From Vulcanibacillus modesticaldus (GTDB taxonomy: Bacteria; Bacillota; Bacilli; Tepidibacillales; Tepidibacillaceae): a stretch of 64,000 nt of DNA. Position 1 is the stretch's first letter. Each line of letters starts with the position of its first letter. A model generated the notes under the pieces. The model did not search any database. It was not told the DNA's origin and saw nothing but the letters and a program-made list of their open reading frames with translations. Position numbers and translations under genes: made by a program. The DNA lies in NCBI RefSeq assembly GCF_001730235.1, contig NZ_MIJF01000035.1:1-64000 (forward strand), in the 5' to 3' direction. Shown here one piece after another: positions 31,372-40,090 of this stretch.

Positions 31372-32636
31372 GAATGCTCCTCCTCGAAAAAGAAGTTTAA
31401 TGTAAGATTTGTAACTTGATCGAATATATCCTCGACATCATCTTTTGATAATTCTGTAAGGTATTTTTTCAGTCCTCGATGATTAAGTAACTCTTCACCA
31501 AATTTTTCAAAAATGAGTTTATTATCTACCTCTTGCCGAAATGAATTAAGTTGCCTTAAAAAATCAGCTAAAAAAGTATCCTGTTCCAAAATACTCTCTA
31601 GTGAAACAAATGGTTTAGTATTTAATTTAATGGACTCAACCCAAATCCAGTTTTTTTTAGATAAATACGTTTCATTAAGTATTTCTTGTAGTTCTAAAAT
31701 CCTGATTTTTTCGCTTATCTCCTTATGTACTCGTGTACTGCCAAATAAACTTAAACGTACAATTATAGGAAGACTACGTTCTTCGCTCATCTTTTCTAAT
31801 TTATCCTGAATTAAGTTTAAAACCTCTTGAACTGTTGTTAACTCTGAAACATCGACCTTGAGTTCTTCCCAAATTATTTGTGATGTTGGTAAGAATCTTA
31901 CTGATTCAATTTTATTTTCGGAAACTTCCGTCAGGTAACATCCTTTAATACCGGTCTCTTTCAGATGCCTACCCTGGGGATTACCTGAATAGATAATAGC
32001 CGGTGAATTTTTTGAAAGGACTTCATTTTTATGAATATGGCCTAAAGCCCAATAATCGATATCAGTGTTCAATAATTCCTGCAACGAACACGGTGAATAT
32101 GGGTCATGGTCAGGATTTCCATCTATATTTGTATGTAGTAATCCAATATTAAACTCACCGTTATTCTTACCGACCCGAAATGCACTTACAATATTTTCTT
32201 TAAATGCTCTTGTTGGATAACTCCTACCAAAAATATTGGCAATCAACTTATTTTCCTTGATATGTGAAATTTTTTCTACTTTTTCTGAGGAAAAAAAATG
32301 AACAGTTTCTGGCCATTGGAAACCAGCTTTATTCTGATCTAAAGCATCATGATTGCCGTGAATAATATAGGCATGTATTCCATGGGAAGCTAGTTTTTCA
32401 AGCCCCCTTAATAAATAAACTTGAGCTTTTAAACTCCTATCATCTAGATCAAAGACGTCGCCAGAAATAAGTAAGAAATCCACACCATATTCAATACAGT
32501 ACTCAACTATTTGGTCATATGCTAAAAAAGTTGATTGCCTAATTTGCTTGTGAAGATGATTTGGAATATTACTTAGCCCTTTAAAGGGGCTATCTAGATG
32601 TAAGTCAGCAGTGTGAATAAACTTAAATTTGGGCAT
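31368..32636 (-). CDS. yhaO: YhaO-type DNA repair exonuclease (Mre11/SbcD-like)
   Basis: 422 residues. A calcineurin-like phosphoesterase: FIHTADLHLDSPF (5-17), ISGDVFDLDD, IIHGNHDALD and YWALGHIHKNE carry the metal ligands. The C-terminal 180 residues are the YhaO-specific part. Works with YhaN, which follows with a 4-base overlap. The ATG at 32636 is preferred (GGAGG 6 bases upstream, inside the end of the preceding gene); it overlaps the RdgB-like gene by 14 bases, so these genes form one translationally coupled operon. Confidence 0.9.
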   Translation of the reverse strand: MPKFKFIHTADLHLDSPFKGLSNIPNHLHKQIRQSTFLAYDQIVEYCIEYGVDFLLISGDVFDLDDRSLKAQVYLLRGLEKLASHGIHAYIIHGNHDALDQNKAGFQWPETVHFFSSEKVEKISHIKENKLIANIFGRSYPTRAFKENIVSAFRVGKNNGEFNIGLLHTNIDGNPDHDPYSPCSLQELLNTDIDYWALGHIHKNEVLSKNSPAIIYSGNPQGRHLKETGIKGCYLTEVSENKIESVRFLPTSQIIWEELKVDVSELTTVQEVLNLIQDKLEKMSEERSLPIIVRLSLFGSTRVHKEISEKIRILELQEILNETYLSKKNWIWVESIKLNTKPFVSLESILEQDTFLADFLRQLNSFRQEVDNKLIFEKFGEELLNHRGLKKYLTELSKDDVEDIFDQVTNLTLNFFFEEEHS

Positions 32637-33213
32637 TAGTTTCCTCCTCACTCGGGCGTTCCTTAATCCATTTCCCCAGCTCCTCTAGAGCTTTCCTACG
32701 ATATGAATATTTTAATTTTTCATCTTTTGACATTTCTGCAAAAACCTTATCTGCCCCGTCAGGCATAAAAATCGGATCAAATGGAAAATACGATGATTGT
32801 ACTCCTTTAGGCATCTTTTCAATAATCCTTCCATAGGTTTTTCCATAAAAAAACTTAACATCTTTTTTCCATTTCAAAGCAATCACACCTTGAAAGTATG
32901 CCCTTCGATCCTCATTCTGTAAAAGTTTATCAATCCCTCGATAACCTATCATCCTAAATACCCTTCCACTCAATATTCCTGGAAAATCTGTATACGCTTG
33001 GAAGAATATCCCGGAATCATCTACAATAAATGGGGTATCAGGATCAATACTATCTATCTGTGATAACTTCACCAGAGCTATCTCTTCCATCTTCCCTTCA
33101 GATGGCTCATTAAAAGGAAAATGCTTACCTTCTACATCTAAACCAAATGGAGCTAATGCCAGTCTTGCTTCATTTAACTTTTCCAGATTTGAAGTAAAGA
33201 AAATTATCTTCAT
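32623..33213 (-). CDS. RdgB/HAM1-like non-canonical purine NTP pyrophosphatase
   Basis: 196 residues. Opens MKIIFFTSNLEKLNEARLAL, with the family's T-x-N-x-x-K motif; VDDSGIFFQA (canonical DDSGL) and FPFDPIFMPDG (canonical FGYDPIF) form the nucleotide and magnesium pocket. It should hydrolyse ITP/XTP/dITP to keep damaged purines out of DNA. The changes at the two signatures make it a divergent member; B. subtilis YsnA-type orthologues usually sit beside rph. The ATG at 33213 has AGGAGG 7 bases upstream. Confidence 0.82.
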   Translation of the reverse strand: MKIIFFTSNLEKLNEARLALAPFGLDVEGKHFPFNEPSEGKMEEIALVKLSQIDSIDPDTPFIVDDSGIFFQAYTDFPGILSGRVFRMIGYRGIDKLLQNEDRRAYFQGVIALKWKKDVKFFYGKTYGRIIEKMPKGVQSSYFPFDPIFMPDGADKVFAEMSKDEKLKYSYRRKALEELGKWIKERPSEEETNAQI

Positions 33214-33255
33214 CGAATGGCCTCCTGTTCTAGCTTGTCTAAACATAAATTCTAG

Positions 33256-33570
33256 TTACTTCTTCGTCAAATAAGCTTCAGTTCTAAACAAAATATTAAG
33301 ATCATTGATAATGCTCGCCAATTCGATTATTTTTTTGTGTATTTCACAGTATTCCTCGTAATCAATATCAAACATCAAATTTTGTTTCTCAATAATCATT
33401 TGTTCCATTATTTTAATTTGGTTGGGAATTTTTGCCCTCTCTTGTTCCCAAATCTTAATAATGTCCAGTTGTTCTTGTTCTGTGTAGCCATCCCATTCTT
33501 TTTTTAAGATTGGAGTTTTAATACCTAGCCTTTCATCAAAGACAAAGAAATATTCTCTATCTTGCCCCAT
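33256..33570 (-). CDS. Unrecognised 104-residue protein, first gene of the yhaON operon
   Basis: I do not recognise a family. It begins MGQDREYFFVFDERLGIKTP, followed by a charged, mostly helical region (about 30-100) with regular hydrophobic spacing, probably a helical hairpin or coiled coil. It has no signal peptide, no membrane segment and no Cys pairs. The start has GGGAG 7 bases upstream. It is 42 bases from the RdgB-like gene on the same strand, so a shared transcript with yhaO-yhaN is likely, but no function follows from that. Confidence 0.7.
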   Translation of the reverse strand: MGQDREYFFVFDERLGIKTPILKKEWDGYTEQEQLDIIKIWEQERAKIPNQIKIMEQMIIEKQNLMFDIDYEEYCEIHKKIIELASIINDLNILFRTEAYLTKK

Positions 33571-33712
33571 AACTCTCTCTCCCTAATAGCATATTCATTA
33601 AAATTTTAACACATCTACGATAATTTTTTTTAACAAACTACTCATAATGTTTAATAAGTTTTAAGGAAATAATAATTTAGGGACAAACAAACTCTTATTA
33701 GGAGTGATTTTT

Positions 33713-34153
33713 ATGGCTAATCAAGAATTCAAAGCAAATGTTAAGCTAGAGGAAGGTTTATTTGTTGAAGCTGACGTAAGAGGATTTAAGGTGAATATGG
33801 ATGAACCTGAACAATTAGGTGGTACTAATAAAGCAATGAATCCCGTGGAGCTATTATTATGCTCCTTAGGTGGTTGTTTACTAATTTCCATTACCGCTTT
33901 TAGTAAAGAATTACAAATTGAACTTAAGGATTGCCAAGTTGAAGTAACCGGAGATTTAGATCCAGATGGATTCTTTGGCAAAAACAAAGATGTTCGTGTG
34001 GGGTTTAGTCAAATTAGATATAATTTAGAAATCGTAACCGATGCTCCTGACGAAAAAATAGAAAAATTATTTCAATTATTAAAAGAAAGATGTCCAGTTT
34101 CTGACACCTTAAAAGGAGTAGAAGTTGTGCAAAATTACAAAGTTACTAAGTAA
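33713..34153 (+). CDS. OsmC family protein
   Basis: 146 residues of the OsmC/Ohr fold. The key helix MNPVELLLCSLGGCLLIS (about 44-61) carries the family's Cys; a second conserved Cys is in LKERCPVSDTL (about 129). In this family the paired cysteines reduce organic or fatty-acid hydroperoxides. The spacing fits the YhfA/OsmC-like branch rather than Ohr. The ATG at 33713 is preferred because TTAGGAG lies 8 bases upstream; the in-frame GTG at 33704 is inside that site. Confidence 0.87.
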   Translation: MANQEFKANVKLEEGLFVEADVRGFKVNMDEPEQLGGTNKAMNPVELLLCSLGGCLLISITAFSKELQIELKDCQVEVTGDLDPDGFFGKNKDVRVGFSQIRYNLEIVTDAPDEKIEKLFQLLKERCPVSDTLKGVEVVQNYKVTK

Positions 34154-34171
34154 TTGTATGATGATATTTTA

Positions 34172-34196
34172 TCAGCCTAGGAATTATCCTAGGCTG
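34172..34196 (+). other. Hairpin after osmC
   Basis: TCAGCCTAGGA and TCCTAGGCTGA form a perfect 11-bp stem with a 3-base loop, 19 bases past the OsmC stop. No T-run follows on either strand, so it is a 3'-end stem or weak terminator rather than a classical one. Confidence 0.55.
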
Positions 34197-34326
34197 AACT
34201 TATACAAAATACAACCAATTGCTATGCCCTATGCCATTGTTAATATCAAATGGATATGATAAATTATTATACAGTTATTATAGCTATATTTACAAGAACA
34301 TTAATTAACTTGACGAGGTGTAAAAC

Positions 34327-34710
34327 GTGAATACTTCTTTTTCTCCAGAATTTGTCTTCATTCAAAGAAATATCCTTTATATTTCAAGTGATGCATTATC
34401 GCAATATTTACAATCTATCCTAAAAAATGAAGACAAAATGATAAGTATCGATTGTCCAACTTTATGGGAATTTAATATTGATCAAGATCATAATACAAAA
34501 AAGCTTTATCTTCATGTCGATTTGCCACAATTTAACGATTTAATTACCATTAGTTTTAACGATGAAATCACAGAATATCTATTGGATAACGATTCTTTTG
34601 AAACCTTAGGGATCCTAATTGGATACAACTCTGTAAAAGACGATGCAAAAGCTGTAATCTTTATCATCAATATTAATGAAGGATTGGAATTAATAAATAA
34701 GAATGAGTAG
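34327..34710 (+). CDS. Unrecognised 127-residue protein
   Basis: No family recognised. It begins MNTSFSPEFVFIQRNILYIS and is acidic, with alternating beta-like segments (KKLYLHVDLPQFNDLITISF) and a helix near residues 85-105. There is no signal peptide or membrane segment; a cytoplasmic protein is likely. The start is GTG, with GAGGTG 7-8 bases upstream. Its stop lies in a hairpin shared with the converging dnaD gene. Confidence 0.65.
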   Translation: MNTSFSPEFVFIQRNILYISSDALSQYLQSILKNEDKMISIDCPTLWEFNIDQDHNTKKLYLHVDLPQFNDLITISFNDEITEYLLDNDSFETLGILIGYNSVKDDAKAVIFIININEGLELINKNE

Positions 34711-34723
34711 AGTTACTCATTCT
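34700..34723. terminator. Convergent hairpin between the 127-residue gene and dnaD
   Basis: AGAATGAGTA and TACTCATTCT form a perfect 10-bp stem with a 4-base loop that includes the stop codons of both genes. T-rich but not uniform sequence follows on both strands. Confidence 0.55.
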
Positions 34724-35441
34724 CTTCTAACCAATTATAAAATTCAAAGGTATAATTCTCAACGTTTGGTTTGCTATCTTTTGAAGCATTTTTATTTAAT
34801 CTAAAGTTTTTTACATGTTCCTTTATCTGCTGTATCGTTTTTATATTCTTTCTTTGCCACTCAAACAAAATTTTATCAATATAACGAAAGTTTAATTTGT
34901 TAGAAAAAACAGCTTCCTTCAAAGCATAAACAATGATCTCCTCAGAATATTTATCTTTATCAATCCATGTCGAAATCATTTCTAACTCCATTGGAGATAA
35001 AGGCCTTCCGAATTCTTGTTCAAATACTTTAAATATGTTTTGTGCCTTCATTTCTTCTTCTTTCTTCTCCGCCTCAATTGTGCTAACTTCAATCTCCCTC
35101 TCAATTTCTTTGAATATTCGATAATATAGCGGATTCAAATTATATGCCTCAAATAGAACACCGGTTTCTTGATCTTTATGCTCTTCAATATAAATATATC
35201 CTTGTCTTACGAGTCTTTGTAGAACTCTCATTAATTCTTCAGTGCTTAAAGACATTCTTGCTTCTAATTCTGACACACTAGGGAATTTATTACCTTTACT
35301 AATAAAATGAATCAAATGAATGATTACCATCATATCTTGATCGGTTAGCCCGATTTTTTTGTAGTATCCTAACAAAAGATTAGATATTGACGTCGAACCA
35401 TCTTGTAAAATTTTAATAATTAATTGATCATTTGAGTACAA
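34713..35441 (-). CDS. dnaD: DNA replication protein DnaD
   Basis: 242 residues, close to B. subtilis DnaD (232). An N-terminal winged-helix domain (about 1-100; NLLLGYYKKIGLTDQDMMVI, then the FPSVSELEARMSLS helix-turn-helix) is followed by a linker and the DnaD/DnaB2 domain (about 130-215; IFKVFEQEFGRPLSPMELEM, KLNFRYIDKILFEW). DnaD acts with DnaA/DnaB in helicase loading at origins and at stalled forks. The TTG start at 35441 is chosen because AGAGGTG lies 6 bases upstream and because the longer in-frame extension would run through a terminator. It lies next to asnS in Bacillus but is 6 kb away here. Confidence 0.9.
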   Translation of the reverse strand: MYSNDQLIIKILQDGSTSISNLLLGYYKKIGLTDQDMMVIIHLIHFISKGNKFPSVSELEARMSLSTEELMRVLQRLVRQGYIYIEEHKDQETGVLFEAYNLNPLYYRIFKEIEREIEVSTIEAEKKEEEMKAQNIFKVFEQEFGRPLSPMELEMISTWIDKDKYSEEIIVYALKEAVFSNKLNFRYIDKILFEWQRKNIKTIQQIKEHVKNFRLNKNASKDSKPNVENYTFEFYNWLEENE

Positions 35442-35467
35442 TGTAAACACCTCTAAATTAGTATACC

Positions 35468-35493
35468 AAAAAAGAGCACCTAAAAGTGCTCTT
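35468..35493 (-). terminator. Terminator of the TAXI-TRAP operon
   Basis: On the minus strand AAGAGCAC pairs with GTGCTCTT around a 6-base loop, followed by a T-run (TTTTTT). It lies 46 bases after the permease stop and 26 bases before the preferred dnaD start. Confidence 0.85.
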
Positions 35494-35538
35494 AATTTAA
35501 GTATCCTCAATTTAGTTTATTTTATCCCTGACGTTCCA

Positions 35539-37506
35539 TCAAGAATTTAATAACACTTGTTTTTTTAACTGAACATATTGAATCATGTACACAATAGCTA
35601 AAACAGCTAAACCAACTATGTCAGAATATGTTCCCGGATAGATTAACATTAACCCTGCTGCTAAGCTTATCAATCTTTCAAGCCAGTTCATATGTCGCAA
35701 CCAATAGCCCATCAATCCAGCGCCTAATCCCAACATTCCAAGTAATGATGTAACAATTACAAATATTGCACTAGTAAATCCAGTATCCACTAATAACATC
35801 TCTGGAGATAATACGAATAAATATGGAATCAAAAAGGCAGCAATCGCTAATCTTGAAGCTTCTACTCCGGTTTTTATCGGATTACCACCAGAAATTCCAG
35901 TTGCTGCAAAAGCTGCTAAAGCAACCGGAGGTGTAATATCAGCAACAATACCAAAATAGAATGCAAACATATGAGCAGATAATACTACTACCTTGCTAAT
36001 TTCACCTGTAGCTGGATCCGCTAATAAAGCAATGATCGCTGGAGCAGCTATTGTAGAAGTAATGATATAGTTTGCAGTTGTCGGTGAACCCATTCCCAAA
36101 ATAATTGATGCAATCATTGTAAAGAATAGTGTCAGTAAAACAACACCACCAGACAGTTCAATTAGACCGTTAGCGAATTTCAATCCAAGACCTGTTAGGG
36201 TCACAACACCAACAATCATCCCTGCTGCCGCAGTCGCCGCCGCTACACTTAAAGCGGTTCTTGCTCCTGATTCCAGAGCTTTAATAATGTCTTTTAGGGA
36301 CATTCTTGTTTCTTTTCTTACGGCACCAACTAAAATTACACTCACAATACCCCAAAGCGCAGCTCGGATCGGTGTATATCCAGCCATTAAAAATCCAATA
36401 ATCACAAATAACGGTAATAGTAAATATATCTTTTTTAATGTCTCTTTTTTATCAGGTAATTCATCATCAGTCAATCCACGAAGTCCAATTCGTTTTGCTT
36501 CAAAATGAACCATGATCCATATTCCCGTGAAGTATAGAACCGCAGGAATAATTGCTGCTTTAGCTATATCCCAATAGGGTATATCAGTAAATTCAGCCAT
36601 TAAAAATGCTGCAGCTCCCATAATCGGTGGCATAAGCTGTCCGCCCGTTGATGCAGCTGCTTCAACAGCTCCAGCAAATTCTGAACGATAACCCGTCTTC
36701 TTCATCATCGGAATTGTATAAGAACCAGAGGTAACTACATTGGCAACAGAACTACCACTTATCGTTCCTTGGAGTGCACTAGCAAAAACAGCAACCTTTG
36801 CAGGTCCTCCGGCTTGTTTACCAGCCACTAACAAAGCTAAATCATTGAAATATTGACCGACTCCTGTTTTTTCAAGAAAAGCACCAAATAATAGAAATAA
36901 GAAAATAAATGTAGCTGACACACCCAAAGGTGTTCCCAAAATTCCATCCAAGGTGTAATACATATGACTAATTAATCGCTCTAAGCTTACACCACGGTGT
37001 TGTAAAAATCCTGGCAAATATTGTCCATAAAGTGCATATAGTAAAAATGCAATTGAAATAATTGTGATCGGAAGTCCAACTACCCTTCTTGCTGCTTCAA
37101 GTACAAGTAAAATAGCTATAGCACCAACAATGTAATCCGTGAGGGTGTACATTCCTGCCCTGTATACCAATTCCTTATACTCAAAAACCCAGTAAAGACC
37201 TACTCCAATCCCTAAAATAGATAATAAAGCATCATAAAGTGGTAATTTATTCTTTTTTGCTTTACCATTCATAGGGTAAAGTAAAAAGATCAATCCCAAA
37301 GCGAATGTTAAATGAATAGAACGTTGTAATTGAGACGCCAAAGAACCTGTAATAGCTGTGTATAATTGAAATAACGAAAAGGCCACTGCTCCAAGAGTAG
37401 CTATTTTTCCTAGTACTCCAGTATATTTACGATATCGTGCTTCTTTATCGTATTTACTCAGTAATTCTTGAACCTGCTCTTCCGTCATGTTATTCATTTC
37501 ATTCAT
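35539..37506 (-). CDS. TRAP transporter, TAXI type, fused small and large membrane subunits
   Basis: 655 residues with around 15-18 membrane helices. The first 200 residues correspond to the small DctQ-like part; the rest is the large DctM-like permease with GGQLMPPIMGAAAFLMAEF, FASALQGTISGSSVANVVTSG and GMGSPTTANYIITSTIAAPA. Fused permeases are typical of TAXI systems, which import carboxylates such as glutamate or 2-oxoglutarate by a sodium gradient; the substrate is not proven. The start overlaps the DUF1850 gene by 4 bases and has GGGAGG 8 bases upstream. Confidence 0.92.
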   Translation of the reverse strand: MNEMNNMTEEQVQELLSKYDKEARYRKYTGVLGKIATLGAVAFSLFQLYTAITGSLASQLQRSIHLTFALGLIFLLYPMNGKAKKNKLPLYDALLSILGIGVGLYWVFEYKELVYRAGMYTLTDYIVGAIAILLVLEAARRVVGLPITIISIAFLLYALYGQYLPGFLQHRGVSLERLISHMYYTLDGILGTPLGVSATFIFLFLLFGAFLEKTGVGQYFNDLALLVAGKQAGGPAKVAVFASALQGTISGSSVANVVTSGSYTIPMMKKTGYRSEFAGAVEAAASTGGQLMPPIMGAAAFLMAEFTDIPYWDIAKAAIIPAVLYFTGIWIMVHFEAKRIGLRGLTDDELPDKKETLKKIYLLLPLFVIIGFLMAGYTPIRAALWGIVSVILVGAVRKETRMSLKDIIKALESGARTALSVAAATAAAGMIVGVVTLTGLGLKFANGLIELSGGVVLLTLFFTMIASIILGMGSPTTANYIITSTIAAPAIIALLADPATGEISKVVVLSAHMFAFYFGIVADITPPVALAAFAATGISGGNPIKTGVEASRLAIAAFLIPYLFVLSPEMLLVDTGFTSAIFVIVTSLLGMLGLGAGLMGYWLRHMNWLERLISLAAGLMLIYPGTYSDIVGLAVLAIVYMIQYVQLKKQVLLNS

Positions 37507-38069
37507 TTAATTAACCTCCCCCAAAAAAGTTCTAAGATGCTTAACTTATTGATCTGTATACGAACCCATGTGCCTGGTGGGGTTATATCAGATAATTTTA
37601 TAGTCTGTTCATTTATTGTCAGACTATGATTTGCAATTACTTGTCCAACTCTTAAATCTATATATGGAAAAACCCTGCGCATGTTTTTAATAATAATTTT
37701 TCCATCTTTAAGTTCAATTTGTTCGCCTTCATTTAATTCTGACGGCATTCCAACGCTGTAAGTATCAAAATGCAACTCATTAAGTACTATGTTCATATCC
37801 TCGCTTACAGAATAAAATTCTTCAACTGGCGTTAAATGAATAGAATGGATAAATCTAATTTTAAAGACGGAACCAATAGAAACTGGATAATTACTTAACA
37901 TGATATTAGATTCACCATCTAAAATCACTAAACGAGGACTCAATGGAAACATTATTATTAAAACAAATAAACCCAAAAAAAATAATAACAATAATATATT
38001 TTTTTCAAATAAATTCCGAGGGGCAATTTTTGATTGCAACCTCGGAAAAAAATTTGTAAATCTTGACAT
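37503..38069 (-). CDS. DUF1850 protein of a TAXI-TRAP system
   Basis: 188 residues. One N-terminal membrane anchor (LLLLFFLGLFVLIIMFPLS, about 26-44) and an extracytoplasmic domain with the DUF1850 signature FIHSIHLTPVEEFYSV (about 75-90). In many genomes DUF1850 lies between the TAXI binding protein and the fused permease, as it does here, but its role is unknown. It ends inside the start of the permease gene and begins 6 bases after the binding-protein gene. The start lacks a well-spaced ribosome site (AGGA ends one base before the ATG). Confidence 0.82.
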   Translation of the reverse strand: MSRFTNFFPRLQSKIAPRNLFEKNILLLLFFLGLFVLIIMFPLSPRLVILDGESNIMLSNYPVSIGSVFKIRFIHSIHLTPVEEFYSVSEDMNIVLNELHFDTYSVGMPSELNEGEQIELKDGKIIIKNMRRVFPYIDLRVGQVIANHSLTINEQTIKLSDITPPGTWVRIQINKLSILELFWGRLIK

Positions 38070-38075
38070 TCCTAA

Positions 38076-39044
38076 TTACTTAAGACCTTTCTCTTGATAA
38101 TATTTCAAAGCACCAGGATGAATCTCTAAACTCATTCCTTCTAAAGCATTATCAAGGCTAATATTCTTAGCTTTTGCATTGATAGTTACCAACTTATCAG
38201 TATTCTCGAATATTGATTTTGTAATATCATATACAAGATCTTCTGGAAGTCCTTTACGAACTACTAACATAGCCTTTACAGCAACTGTATCAACATCTTT
38301 ATCTAAACCAGAATAAGTATTTGCAGGAATAGTTTGTTTAACGTAGAATGGATATTTACTTACTAATTCTGCAATCTTGTCACTATCTAGTGAAACTAGC
38401 TTAACACCTTTTGTAGCTGATAATTCAGTTACAGCAGAAGTTGGAGCACCAGCAGTAACGAAAGCTGCATCAAGATTACCATCTTTAATCTTACTAGATG
38501 AATCACCAAAAGACAAATATTCAGCTTTCAAGTCATCAAAGGTAAGGCCATAGATTTCTAAAATTTGTCTAGCATTTGCTTCAACACCACTTCCAGGAGC
38601 ACCTACAGAAACACGCTTACCTTTTAAATCAGCTACACTTTTAATATCACTATTAGCAGGTACTACTAATTGTACAGTTTCATAATAAAGAGATGCAATA
38701 CCTTGAAGATTATCAACTTTTCCACTTTCAAACATTAACTTACCGTTATTTGCATAATCAGCAATATCTGTTTGAGTAAACGCTAAATCAACCTCTTTAT
38801 TTTGTAATAAACGCATATTTTCTACAGAAGCACCAGTGCTTTGAGCTGTAGCGCTTACATTAGTGTTGTCAGTGATAATTTGTGCAATTCCTCCACCTAA
38901 TGGATAATAAGTACCAGATGTTCCACCTGTTGCTATAATAAGTTGGCTAGGAGCTTTCTCTCCTTCTTCATTGCCAGTTGAGCAAGCTGCTAACGCAAAT
39001 ACTGTTACTAAAGCTAAAGCTAAAAGAAACATTTTTTTCTTCAT
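38076..39044 (-). CDS. TAXI family TRAP solute-binding lipoprotein
   Basis: 322 residues. A signal peptide ends in a lipobox, LAAC, with Cys21 as the lipidated residue, so the mature protein is anchored outside the membrane. The binding domain opens with LIIATGGTSGTYYPLGGGIA, the TAXI hallmark, and has RVSVGAPGSGVEANARQIL (about 145-165). It delivers the ligand to the fused permease. The ATG at 39044 is preferred, with GGGGAAGG 6 bases upstream; an in-frame extension to 39086 would block the signal peptide. Confidence 0.92.
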   Translation of the reverse strand: MKKKMFLLALALVTVFALAACSTGNEEGEKAPSQLIIATGGTSGTYYPLGGGIAQIITDNTNVSATAQSTGASVENMRLLQNKEVDLAFTQTDIADYANNGKLMFESGKVDNLQGIASLYYETVQLVVPANSDIKSVADLKGKRVSVGAPGSGVEANARQILEIYGLTFDDLKAEYLSFGDSSSKIKDGNLDAAFVTAGAPTSAVTELSATKGVKLVSLDSDKIAELVSKYPFYVKQTIPANTYSGLDKDVDTVAVKAMLVVRKGLPEDLVYDITKSIFENTDKLVTINAKAKNISLDNALEGMSLEIHPGALKYYQEKGLK

Positions 39045-39172
39045 AAAAAACCTTCCCCCTTTTAATTTTTTCCATTTCTTTATCATTTCTAAAAATTTTA
39101 ATCTTTTCGAAAATAATTATAAATTCCAAGTAACAGTTTCCTACACAAAACTACCGAAAAATACTTTTTTAC

Positions 39173-40075
39173 TTATATTTCTTGTTCTAACTTCCCTATC
39201 ATTTCAGTATATAGGGCATGAACAAATTTTTTAATGTTAACTCTTGCTACTTTATTACCATTATTTTCGGTAAGCTCTCGCATTTTTAATCGTATTTCAT
39301 TAAAATCAAAAAATTTTGTAGCATAATGTTCAAACTTGGGATGAGCGTAGTCTGTAAGTCCTAAGGAGGCAAGATTATTCATAGCTTGATTAACAGTCCG
39401 TCTTATCCTCTGTTCAAAGGCTTTAGTTTCCTTTTCACCAAACCCAAAGCCAATGTCTTTAAGTACCGCTATATACAAATCTTTTAAAGAAGTGTTTTCA
39501 GCATACAGATTTTGATGTTTATTAGACTTATATAGATATTCCATTATTCGAATCAAATCCTTACTACCACTCTCACCTAAAATCCCTAAATCACCTAAAA
39601 TATTTTGTAAGATCGTATGAATATTCCTTAATGACGCTCGTTTTTTCTCATTAACAGGTTTTTGAATAAATTCAAGACTCTCCCTTATCTTATATAAAGA
39701 TTGTTCCATCTTTATTTGCTTAATAACTTTTTGGATAACCGCGGTAACTTCAATTGAGTTAATCGGCTTGTGAATAAAAAACTCGATCCCTTCTTCGTAT
39801 GCTTTAGCAATCATTTCTTTATTCTCTACTTGAGAAATCATAATAAATTTCCCATGATAATTCCTTTTTTTTAAGTTTTGTACTGTTTCAATTCCATCTT
39901 GATTGGGCATTAAGAGATCAATGATTACAATGTCAGTTTCATTACAAATGATATCCATTTCTAAATCACTTGCATCAGTCGATTCACCTACAACTTCACC
40001 TAGAAATTGATCAGTAATTAAACGACTCAATATTTTTAAACTAGCTCGATCATCATCAATAATATAAAATCTCAA
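39173..40075 (-). CDS. GlnL/YcbB-like response regulator
   Basis: 300 residues. The receiver domain (1-120) has Asp7-Asp9, phosphorylatable Asp53 (IVIIDLLMPNQDG), Ser81 and Lys103. The C-terminal half (about 150-300) matches the YcbB domain of B. subtilis GlnL, with a DNA-binding helical region (KAFEQRIRRTVNQAMNNLAS). GlnL activates glutamine uptake and glutaminase genes; here the likely target is the TAXI operon 86 bases downstream on the same strand. The start is TTG with GGGAG 8 bases upstream, 15 bases after the kinase gene. Confidence 0.87.
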   Translation of the reverse strand: MRFYIIDDDRASLKILSRLITDQFLGEVVGESTDASDLEMDIICNETDIVIIDLLMPNQDGIETVQNLKKRNYHGKFIMISQVENKEMIAKAYEEGIEFFIHKPINSIEVTAVIQKVIKQIKMEQSLYKIRESLEFIQKPVNEKKRASLRNIHTILQNILGDLGILGESGSKDLIRIMEYLYKSNKHQNLYAENTSLKDLYIAVLKDIGFGFGEKETKAFEQRIRRTVNQAMNNLASLGLTDYAHPKFEHYATKFFDFNEIRLKMRELTENNGNKVARVNIKKFVHALYTEMIGKLEQEI

Positions 40076-40090
40076 TTTGATTTCTCCCCC

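Noticed and set aside
34172-34196. Classical terminator after osmC
   Set aside because: The 11-bp stem is perfect but neither strand has the T-run required, so it was listed only as a hairpin.
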